A stretch of 6,749 nucleotides of DNA from Rhodospirillaceae bacterium (lineage in GTDB: Bacteria > Pseudomonadota > Alphaproteobacteria > UBA8366 > GCA-2717185). The DNA is taken from NCBI GenBank assembly GCA_018660965.1, contig JABJJH010000289.1, forward strand, positions 1 to 6,749, read 5' to 3'. Below are positions 1-6,311 of this stretch, in pieces. The notes beneath the pieces are model-generated. The model was not told the origin of the DNA. It saw only the letters and a list, made by a program, of their open reading frames with translations, and ran no database searches. The translations under genes and the position numbers were made by a program. How positions within the stretch are numbered: position 1 is the first letter of the stretch; every line of letters begins with the position of its first letter.

Positions 1-34
1 CTCTCTCAATTGATCGTAGGATGGTGTTGGACCC

Positions 35-54
35 CGCCTCGGGCGCACGAGGCG
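35..54 (+). repeat. Perfect hairpin upstream of metX
   Basis: CGCCTCG at 35-41 pairs perfectly with CGAGGCG at 48-54 around a 6-nt loop. The hairpin ends 23 nt before the preferred metX start codon (78). No T-run follows, so it is not a classical intrinsic terminator. The loop is too short and the flanks do not fit the SAM-II pseudoknot that precedes metX/metA genes in many alphaproteobacteria. It may be a leader structure or chance in GC-rich DNA. Confidence 0.4.
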
Positions 55-77
55 ATTCAAGCCAATGGGAACAGGCG

Positions 78-1244
78 ATGGACAACCACGCCACACAAAC
101 AAACGCGGCGCGACGCGAAGACCCGGCGAAACGCATTGAATTGGGCGTGGTGGAAAAACTGCGCCTTGATTGCGGCGTTTCCCTGGGGCCCTTCACCACG
201 GCGTACCAGACCTATGGCGCGCTGAACGCGGACAAATCCAACGCGGTCCTGATTTGCCATGCGCTGACTGGCGACCATTACGTCGCGGACGACGTCCATC
301 CCGTTACCGGAAAACGGGGTTGGTGGGACCAGATGGTCGGGCCGGGCAAACCCATCGACACCGACCGCTTTTTCGTCATTTGCGCCAATGTCCTGGGCGG
401 GTGCCAGGGCACCACAGGACCAAAAGACATCGACCCGGAAACCGGAAAACCCTATGGCCTGTCCTTTCCGGTCATCACCATCGGCGATATGGTCCGCGCG
501 CAAAAGCAATTGATTGACCATTTGGGCATTGATCAACTGTTTCTCGTCACGGGTGGATCAATGGGCGCCATGCAGGTTCTGGAATGGGCGGCGCGGTATC
601 CGGACCATGTCTTCGCCGCCTGTCCCGTCGCGGGCGCGGCGCGGCATTCGGCCCAGAACATCGCATTTCACGAAGTTGGCAGGCAGGCGATCATGGCCGA
701 CCCCGACTGGCATGGCGGCGACTATCTAAATCGCGACGCGGCTCCCAGGCGCGGGTTGTCGGTGGCGCGCATGGCGGCGCATATTACCTATTTGTCCGAA
801 GCAGCCCTGCACCGGAAATTCGGTCGGCGCCTGCAGGACCGCGACGGCCTGACCTATGGGTTCGACGCCGATTTTCAGGTCGAAAGCTATTTGCGCCACC
901 AGGGCAGCACGTTCGTCGACCGGTTCGACGCCAACGCTTACCTCTACATCACGCGCGCCATGGATTATTTTGATCTGGCCGCAGAACATGGCGACAATCT
1001 TTCCGCTGCATTCGACGGCGCGAAAACTCGATTCTGCGTCATTTCGTTCAGCAGCGATTGGTTGTTTCCGACATCGGAAAGCCGCGACGTCGTGCATGCG
1101 TTGAACGCCGTCGCGGCGAATGTCAGTTTCGTCGAGGTCGAATCCGACAAGGGGCATGACGCCTTTCTGCTCGACGAACCGGAATTCTTCGAGGTCATGA
1201 CCGGGTTCATCAATGGCAGCGCCGCGATCCGGGGTCTGTCATGA
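78..1244 (+). CDS. metX: Homoserine O-acetyltransferase MetX
   Basis: MetX transfers an acyl group, probably acetyl from acetyl-CoA, to the hydroxyl of L-homoserine in the cytoplasm. The O-acylhomoserine is then sulfhydrylated towards methionine. The predicted 388-residue protein has the alpha/beta-hydrolase fold signatures of the family: HALTGD at 61-66, NVLGGCQGTTGP at 104-115, the nucleophile elbow GGSMGAMQ with catalytic Ser161, Asp327 in SSDWLFP, and His360 in GHDAF. Length is normal and the triad is intact. The frame is open to the left edge and an ATG at 21 would add 19 residues. ATG 78 is preferred because GGGA lies 7 nt upstream of it, whereas ATG 21 has only TAGG directly abutting it, and family conservation begins only about 19 residues after ATG 78. 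The residue after Asp-Trp is Leu. From memory, succinyl-CoA-using MetX enzymes tend to have Arg there, so acetyl specificity is favoured but not proven. The stop overlaps the metW start. Confidence 0.96.
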   Translation: MDNHATQTNAARREDPAKRIELGVVEKLRLDCGVSLGPFTTAYQTYGALNADKSNAVLICHALTGDHYVADDVHPVTGKRGWWDQMVGPGKPIDTDRFFVICANVLGGCQGTTGPKDIDPETGKPYGLSFPVITIGDMVRAQKQLIDHLGIDQLFLVTGGSMGAMQVLEWAARYPDHVFAACPVAGAARHSAQNIAFHEVGRQAIMADPDWHGGDYLNRDAAPRRGLSVARMAAHITYLSEAALHRKFGRRLQDRDGLTYGFDADFQVESYLRHQGSTFVDRFDANAYLYITRAMDYFDLAAEHGDNLSAAFDGAKTRFCVISFSSDWLFPTSESRDVVHALNAVAANVSFVEVESDKGHDAFLLDEPEFFEVMTGFINGSAAIRGLS

Positions 1245-1879
1245 ACGTTCTGAAAAGTAACGGCAGGTCATCGCCAATCCGCATCGACCTGAAATTAATC
1301 GCCGACATGATCGAGCCCGGCAGCCGGGTGCTCGATGTCGGCTGCGGCGAAGGCGAGTTGCTGGCCTATCTTGCCGAAACGAAGCAGACCGATGGGCGCG
1401 GCGTGGAATTATCTATGAGCGGCGTCAGCAAAAGCGTACGCAGCGGCTTGTCCGTCATCCAGGGCGATGCGGACACCGACCTCAAGGATTATCCCACCGG
1501 CGCCTTCGATTACGTGGTGTTGAGCCAGACCTTGCAAGCGACGTATCGCCCGCGCGAAGTCGTTGAAAATCTGGTGCGCATCAGCCGCCGCGCCATCGTG
1601 TCGTTTCCGAACTTCGCCTATTGGCGCGTGCGCCTGGGGCTTATGTTCACTGGCAAAATGCCCGTGACGGACACCTTAACCCACACCTGGTACGACACGC
1701 CGAATATTCACCACTGCACGGTCAAGGATTTCGTCGAAACCTGCCGTGACAGCGGAATCGCGATTGAACAGGCGATCCCGTTAACCCGAGGCGGCAACAC
1801 GATGACGCTGCCCGCGACGGGACGTCTCGCGAATTTGCTGGCCGAACAAGCCATGTTCGTGTTGCGCCGCCCCGATTGA
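1241..1879 (+). CDS. metW: MetW, SAM-methyltransferase-like methionine biosynthesis protein
   Basis: The 212-residue protein has a class I SAM-methyltransferase fold and the typical MetW length. Motif I is VLDVGCGEG at 30-38, the acidic residue that usually contacts the SAM ribose is Glu56 in GVELS, GDAD lies at 75-78, and the post-motif strand FDYVVLSQTLQA at 89-100. The family signature is clear in SFPNFAYWRVRL (121-132) and WYDTPNIHHCTVKDF (150-164). MetW is nearly always next to metX in proteobacteria and is thought to support homoserine acylation or methionine control; no methyl acceptor is established to my knowledge. The start ATG is inside the metX stop (ATGA, 1241-1244), with GGGG at 1231-1234 as a plausible ribosome-binding site, so translational coupling with metX is likely. 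The C-terminus is complete, ending 25 bp before the convergent channel gene. Confidence 0.96.
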   Translation: MNVLKSNGRSSPIRIDLKLIADMIEPGSRVLDVGCGEGELLAYLAETKQTDGRGVELSMSGVSKSVRSGLSVIQGDADTDLKDYPTGAFDYVVLSQTLQATYRPREVVENLVRISRRAIVSFPNFAYWRVRLGLMFTGKMPVTDTLTHTWYDTPNIHHCTVKDFVETCRDSGIAIEQAIPLTRGGNTMTLPATGRLANLLAEQAMFVLRRPD

Positions 1880-1904
1880 TTCCGAGTCCAACCGACCCTT
1901 AAAG
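1880..1904. other. Convergent junction between metW and the channel gene
   Basis: Only 25 bp separate the two stop codons. The stretch shows no hairpin followed by a T-run on either strand, so neither unit has a visible intrinsic terminator here. Transcripts from the two sides may overlap, or termination may depend on Rho. Confidence 0.6.
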
Positions 1905-4190
1905 CTACCCCTCGTCGCCATCCATCGTGTCGGTGATGAAATCGTCGCTGGAGGGCCCCTGCGACTTTGATGGCGACGATGATGATTGGGGCGATGCCGC
2001 AGTTTTCGGGCGCAATGGCTCCCGCACCAACCGAACCGGCGCCGCCGGCGCAGCGCCGGTCTTGTCCTCACCAAAATAAATCGTTTGATGCGGGAACGGC
2101 ATTTCAATGCCCAATTCGTCGAAGCGGCGTTTCAGCGCCTTGTTGAAAGCGCGGCGCACGGCCCATTGCCGTAGCGGCTTGGTCTTGATCCGGGCGCGAA
2201 TAACGACGGCGGAATCGTCAAAACGATCCAGCCCCTGCACCTGAATGTCTTCGAGAATCGCCTCCGCAAGCGCCTCGTCCGTCCGCAGGACCGCGCCGAC
2301 ATCCTGGATAACGCCGATCACATCATCCACATCCTCGCGATACGCGATGCCAATTTCCATCAAGGCGTAGGAAAAGTCCTTCGTCAAATTCTTGACGCTG
2401 CTTACTTCGCTGAAGGGCACTGTATGCACGGTCCCCTGCACGTCGCGGAGGCGAATAGTCCGGATCGTCAGAGTTTCAACAACGCCGGAATGCCCGGCGA
2501 CATCGACGACATCGCCGACGGAAATGGAATCTTCCAGCAGGATGAACAGGCCCGTGATGATGTCCTTCACCAGCGTCTGCGCGCCAAACCCGACGGCGAG
2601 CCCGACAACCCCCGCCCCCGCCAGCAGCGGTCCGATATCGATACCCAATTCGGACAACACGGTCAGGACCGCCATCACGGTCAGCGCCACCATGAAGACA
2701 TTGCGCAACAGCGGCAGCAGCGTGCGGACGCGCTGGCTTCGCGCCACCGCGTCACCGCCGGAATCCTTGGCCGCCAGATATCGTTCAATCAGCGCGCTCA
2801 CCACTTCCCACGCGGCGAACGCGAGCACCACGATAATTGCGATGGTCGCCACGCTGCCGACCACGCCGCGGCCGCTTGCCGACGCCGCCCAGGATAATAT
2901 ATCGACGCCCCATGCCTGAAGAACGCCAAGACCCGCGAACAGGATCAGAAAAATCCGACCCGCCTTTTCCAGAAGCGGTAGATAGCGGTTCACGCGCGCT
3001 TCGAGTTCCGGCAACCGGGCCTTCACGTCATCGTTTAACCGGAAGGTCCGGGCGGTGAACTGTCCGGCGGCGATCAAAACCAGTTTCGCGGCGACGACAA
3101 TCACGATGCTCAACAACGAAGCCCGAAGGATAAATTCGAACCCGCCCGGAAGTTCAAGCGCCCAGACGGAAAAACTGACGACGAGATATAGAATAAGCAG
3201 CACATGCCAGATATCCGCGAAGCGCCGGCGAAAACTGGACAAGACAGCGGCGTCCTCACCGCGTATCCATTGGGCGACGGGTTGCCGGTTCTGCATGACC
3301 AGCATCACGAACAACGCGCCGATAGCCAGCCCTAGCAATTTCAGCAGCAACTCGTAAGCGGGTAGCGGCAACCCCAGCAACAAGGCCGACTGCACGGCGA
3401 AGGCGCCGTATATGGTGAGATTCGCGAGACGCCGTATCCAGATAAACACGTAATTCGCGGCGATATCCCCGATGGGCAGGACACGCAGCGACGCAATGCG
3501 CGGCGCGACGACCATGCGCGCCACGGCGACGACCGCGCGCGCCAACACGCTGGCGTTGATGAGCGCCAGCGCGCCAAGGCGAACCGCCGGTCCGGGATCC
3601 AACAAGGCCACCGCGCCATAGGACGCCGCCGCGAACCCCGCGATTGGCACCAAGTCCAGGATGGTTCGCGCCAGGAGAAACACAAGGGTCGCGCCCATGC
3701 CGTCTTCCGACCGCGCCTCCACGCGACCACGCGGCCCGCGCAGCGCCAACCGCAAGGCGCCTTCCGCGATCAATCCAGCGAGCAGGAAACTTGCGATATG
3801 GGCGATAACGGCGAAAAGGTCGTTGCGCCGCGCCGGATCGCCAAACGTCGCGCGCGTCCATGACAGAATGGCGGGCGCGTCCAGCACCGACGCCGCCGCG
3901 GCGACAATATTCTGGCTGATCCGCCCGACCCGGCGCGATAGGTCGTCGAGGACGCCTGGAGTGGCCTTTGGCGAATCATTGGCTTGGGTGTACGCGGCGT
4001 CAAGCAGAATTCGAAGATCGCCGACCAATCGCGCGCGCCGCTCATCGTCTTCCAGCGTCTTGATGAGCGATTCGATTTGCGGGGCGGCTAAATTTTCACG
4101 CGAGGCTTCCTTCGCCCATACCGGGACCGCCGCGTGGGCTGTCAGAACGGCTGCGAAAAGAAAAGCAAGGAGCCATCGGCGCGCGTCCAA
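1905..4190 (-). CDS. Large MscS-family mechanosensitive ion channel (YbiO-like)
   Basis: An inner-membrane channel expected to open under membrane tension and release solutes during hypo-osmotic shock. From the preferred TTG start it has 761 residues. A signal peptide (RR at 4-5, hydrophobic 6-22, likely cleavage after VWA at 24-26) leads to a periplasmic helical segment rich in charged residues (about 37-100), then about nine or ten hydrophobic helices between 125 and 515. The MscS core follows: the pore helix and its continuation at 512-562, with the Gly/Ala-rich stretch GAGVVGLAVGFGAQ and then DIITGLFILLEDSISVGD, the beta domain around 568-607 with TIRTIRLRD, and the alpha/beta cytoplasmic domain to about 707. 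The last 54 residues are a Pro/Ser-rich, acidic-ended tail, probably disordered. Length and layout resemble E. coli YbiO (about 740 residues) more than short MscS. It lies downstream of the GldG-like gene with a gap under 30 nt, so is probably its operon partner. A GTG at 4199 is the alternative start (764 residues). Confidence 0.94.
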   Translation of the reverse strand: MDARRWLLAFLFAAVLTAHAAVPVWAKEASRENLAAPQIESLIKTLEDDERRARLVGDLRILLDAAYTQANDSPKATPGVLDDLSRRVGRISQNIVAAAASVLDAPAILSWTRATFGDPARRNDLFAVIAHIASFLLAGLIAEGALRLALRGPRGRVEARSEDGMGATLVFLLARTILDLVPIAGFAAASYGAVALLDPGPAVRLGALALINASVLARAVVAVARMVVAPRIASLRVLPIGDIAANYVFIWIRRLANLTIYGAFAVQSALLLGLPLPAYELLLKLLGLAIGALFVMLVMQNRQPVAQWIRGEDAAVLSSFRRRFADIWHVLLILYLVVSFSVWALELPGGFEFILRASLLSIVIVVAAKLVLIAAGQFTARTFRLNDDVKARLPELEARVNRYLPLLEKAGRIFLILFAGLGVLQAWGVDILSWAASASGRGVVGSVATIAIIVVLAFAAWEVVSALIERYLAAKDSGGDAVARSQRVRTLLPLLRNVFMVALTVMAVLTVLSELGIDIGPLLAGAGVVGLAVGFGAQTLVKDIITGLFILLEDSISVGDVVDVAGHSGVVETLTIRTIRLRDVQGTVHTVPFSEVSSVKNLTKDFSYALMEIGIAYREDVDDVIGVIQDVGAVLRTDEALAEAILEDIQVQGLDRFDDSAVVIRARIKTKPLRQWAVRRAFNKALKRRFDELGIEMPFPHQTIYFGEDKTGAAPAAPVRLVREPLRPKTAASPQSSSSPSKSQGPSSDDFITDTMDGDEG
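1912..1979. repeat. 11-bp perfect inverted repeat at the channel 3' end
   Basis: TCGTCGCCATC at 1912-1922 is the exact reverse complement of GATGGCGACGA at 1969-1979, with a 46-nt spacer. It begins 32 nt after the metW stop codon and lies inside the low-complexity C-terminal tail of the channel gene. It could fold in read-through metW RNA or in the 3' end of the channel mRNA. There is no adjacent T-run, and the Asp/Ser codons of the tail favour GAC/GAT/TCG triplets, so chance is possible. Confidence 0.45.
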
Positions 4191-4195
4191 AAAAC

Positions 4196-4203
4196 CCACC
4201 TCT
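4196..4203 (-). promoter_or_regulatory. Shine-Dalgarno that favours a TTG start for the channel gene
   Basis: Read on the minus strand, AGAGGTGG runs from 4203 to 4196, a strong match to the anti-SD complement. It is followed by GTTTT and then TTG at 4190-4188, so spacing to the TTG is about 5-8 nt depending on alignment. The GTG at 4199-4197 lies inside this motif and has no comparable site of its own upstream. There is no ATG near the start of the signal peptide. Confidence 0.6.
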
Positions 4204-4217
4204 GCGTTCGTTCAGAA

Positions 4218-6308
4218 TTACGCCGCCAAGGCGGCGTTCCTGCGGCGAGCCCGGACAATGCCGAGAATAATCGCGAGGACACCGACGGCGATTGGCATCA
4301 ACCCGATATTGATAAACCGCAACCAACCATTAAGCCTTTCGATATCTTTACGCAAATCCAGTTGCACCGTGCGTAGTTCCTTGCGGATCGCCAACAGGTC
4401 GGTTTGCAGGGTCTGCATTTCCCCGTCGAGCGATTTGCGTTGATCTTCGCTCAACTTGACCTCACTGCCCGGTTTGTCGCCCGCGGGTCCATCGGACTTT
4501 CCTTGCAGCTCGGCGATGCGCTTTTCGGCTTCGGCGAGACGTTTGACCAGATCCTGTTCTTTCTTCCGATAGCGTTGATCCGCGTCGGCGCGCAAGGCTT
4601 CAACCAGCGTGAATGGTCGTTGCGCCGTGCCCCGGCTGCGCAGGCTTATCAGGTCGCTCGATCCCGACAAGTTATCCAGCGCGTTGACGACGAGATCGCC
4701 ATTGTTGGAGAACGGTGACATGACGCGTTGTCCGAAGAAGTCCTGGATCCGAATCCAGAACCGTTCGTGCAGCATGTCGGTGTCGGCGATCAGCACCACG
4801 TTCAACGGCTTTTGGGATTTGGCGAGGTGCGGGCGTTTTTTCTTTTTCGGTTCTTCGGTTTTCGCTTCCCCGGGCTTGTCCGTGGGGGGAGCGACGGTCT
4901 CAGGCTTGGCGACTTCGGAGTCGGGAAGCGTGGCGGTTTCGAGCGATGAGTCCTTGATCGATTCCGCTTTTACCATGGTGTCTTTTTTTGCGGCGTCTTT
5001 TCCCTCGGCTTCGGCCTTTTTAGGCTCCGGCTTTTTAGGCGGACCATCGGGGTAGGCGGACACAGCGTCGCCGCTGATGCGCGCGGCGACCATCAGTTTC
5101 GTATCGCCGGGCTGGAACTTGTCCAGAAATCCCAGAATATTCGTTTCGGCAATGCCGATCATGTCGGTGTCGAACACCTGACTGACCTTGGTCGTTTGCA
5201 ACAGCGGCTCGACGGTGACGCTGGCGTTTTCCGCCACTTCAATCATGCCCGCCGACGCCACGTTGATGGCGGTAACCCCGCGCGTCACCGCATCGCTGTC
5301 GTTGATGTTGTCCTGGCGCATCGACATCCACAATAGATATGGTGCGGCTTGCGTATCGCCGCCCTTGCCTGCGTTCACCATGCGCGCGGTTTTCATGTCG
5401 CCAAGAACCTTCTTATCGGCGACAGTAACCCCCCATTGGGCGGTTAGTTTATTAAAGTTCGACGTCAACGCCATCGGTCGGCCCGCGACCAGGGACGCCC
5501 GCGCCATTTCGTTGTGCGGGTCTGTCATGATCAGGGCCTTGCCGCCCGCCATCAGGTATTGGTCGATGGCGTAGAGCTCGTCTTCGGTAAGGTTGGCCGG
5601 GTGGGCGAGGAACAGTACGTCCAGTTCGTCGTTCACTTCCTCCGTGGCGTCGATGATGCTGCGGACCTCGAAGGTTTCCTCAAGCATGTCGATAATCGGC
5701 CACTGCTTTTTCCCCTGGGATCGCGGTGAAAACTCTCCAAACAACGGCAGGGTGGAAATGACGCCGACGACGGGTTTCTTCGGATTGGCCGCCGTATAGA
5801 GCAATTTCGACAAATCGTATTCGAGGAACGCTTCGCGCTCCGGTTGAAAGAACGGCAACACAGCCGTGGTTTCGCCAATGCGCGCGGCCAGCCCGAAATA
5901 AACCTTTTCGCCGCTGGCGTCCAACGGCACGCCTTTTAGCCCCGCCTTCACTGCGTCGTCCTCGGTTTCCGAAAACGGTTCCGGGTCGAATTCGGTCACG
6001 GTGAATTTATCGTCGGAAATGGCGGCGATTTCGTTCACCACATCGCGCACCCTGTCGGCGTAATTACCGTATAACGCGACCTGTTTTAATAGCGTCTGCG
6101 AAAAATACAGTTCGAATTCAATGGGTTCCTTGACGCCATTGACGATATTGCGCGTTCCTTGCGATACGGTGAACAATCGATCTTCCGTCAAATCCACGCG
6201 CAGGCCGGTCACGCCGGTCAAGCCTGTGTTGAGAACCACGAACAAGGCGATGGCGATGGCGATCCCGACAATCCAGCCACGGTCGCTATGGAATAATTTG
6301 CGTATCAT
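4218..6308 (-). CDS. GldG-like ABC transporter auxiliary protein
   Basis: The 696-residue protein resembles the ABC_transp_aux/GldG family, which pairs with ABC-2 permeases; in Bacteroidetes GldA-GldF-GldG is linked to gliding, while in proteobacteria the substrate is unknown. A membrane helix at about 13-33 is followed by the family opening LRVDLTEDRLFTVSQGTR (36-53). A Rossmann-like domain at about 178-265 contains VVGVISTLPLFGEF and the segment ending GGKALIMTDP. A Lys/Pro/Glu-rich insert occupies about 420-500. Then come NALDNLSGSSDLISLRSRG (542-560), typical of the family, two charged helical stretches likely to form coiled coils (about 572-604 and 616-660), and a second membrane helix at about 663-686 ending in an Arg-rich tail. 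The bulk should therefore lie in the periplasm. The ATG at 6308 has GAAGGGTGA at 6324-6316 as ribosome-binding site, inside the permease gene that ends 3 nt upstream. The exact function is not known. Confidence 0.9.
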   Translation of the reverse strand: MIRKLFHSDRGWIVGIAIAIALFVVLNTGLTGVTGLRVDLTEDRLFTVSQGTRNIVNGVKEPIEFELYFSQTLLKQVALYGNYADRVRDVVNEIAAISDDKFTVTEFDPEPFSETEDDAVKAGLKGVPLDASGEKVYFGLAARIGETTAVLPFFQPEREAFLEYDLSKLLYTAANPKKPVVGVISTLPLFGEFSPRSQGKKQWPIIDMLEETFEVRSIIDATEEVNDELDVLFLAHPANLTEDELYAIDQYLMAGGKALIMTDPHNEMARASLVAGRPMALTSNFNKLTAQWGVTVADKKVLGDMKTARMVNAGKGGDTQAAPYLLWMSMRQDNINDSDAVTRGVTAINVASAGMIEVAENASVTVEPLLQTTKVSQVFDTDMIGIAETNILGFLDKFQPGDTKLMVAARISGDAVSAYPDGPPKKPEPKKAEAEGKDAAKKDTMVKAESIKDSSLETATLPDSEVAKPETVAPPTDKPGEAKTEEPKKKKRPHLAKSQKPLNVVLIADTDMLHERFWIRIQDFFGQRVMSPFSNNGDLVVNALDNLSGSSDLISLRSRGTAQRPFTLVEALRADADQRYRKKEQDLVKRLAEAEKRIAELQGKSDGPAGDKPGSEVKLSEDQRKSLDGEMQTLQTDLLAIRKELRTVQLDLRKDIERLNGWLRFINIGLMPIAVGVLAIILGIVRARRRNAALAA
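4809..5051 (-). other. Lys/Pro/Glu-rich low-complexity insert in the GldG-like protein
   Basis: Residues about 420-500 are dominated by K, P, E, A, T and D, contain KKKKRPH near the end, and have no predicted secondary-structure pattern that I can see. The segment separates the N-terminal Rossmann-like region from the strand LNVVLIADTD (502-511) that resumes conserved sequence. It looks like a disordered linker on the outer face of the inner membrane, possibly able to touch peptidoglycan or anionic surfaces. Confidence 0.65.
5010..5039 (-). repeat. Two-copy 15-bp tandem repeat encoding PKKPE/PKKAE
   Basis: On the minus strand two adjacent 15-nt units share their first nine bases, CCTAAAAAG, and match at 12 of 15 positions overall. 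They encode PKKPE and PKKAE at residues 424-433 of the GldG-like protein. This suggests that the low-complexity insert grew by small in-frame duplications. Confidence 0.6.
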
Positions 6309-6311
6309 CGG

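Noticed and set aside
1..77. SAM-II riboswitch before metX
   Set aside because: The only hairpin has a 6-nt loop, and the downstream sequence lacks the A-rich strand and the pseudoknot partner expected for SAM-II.
57..536. Minus-strand open frame of 159 codons opposite metX
   Set aside because: It lies wholly over the conserved N-terminal half of MetX, has no family resemblance, and is open only because of GC-biased codon use.
2392..2919. Plus-strand open frame of 175 codons opposite the MscS core
   Set aside because: Its composition is Thr/Ser/Pro-rich and low in complexity, the usual mirror of a hydrophobic membrane protein, and the opposite strand carries clear MscS motifs.
3661..4443. 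Long plus-strand open frame of 260 codons opposite the channel and GldG-like genes
   Set aside because: It spans the junction of two well-supported minus-strand genes, is Arg/Ser/Ala-rich as expected for an antisense shadow in GC-rich DNA, and has no recognisable domain.
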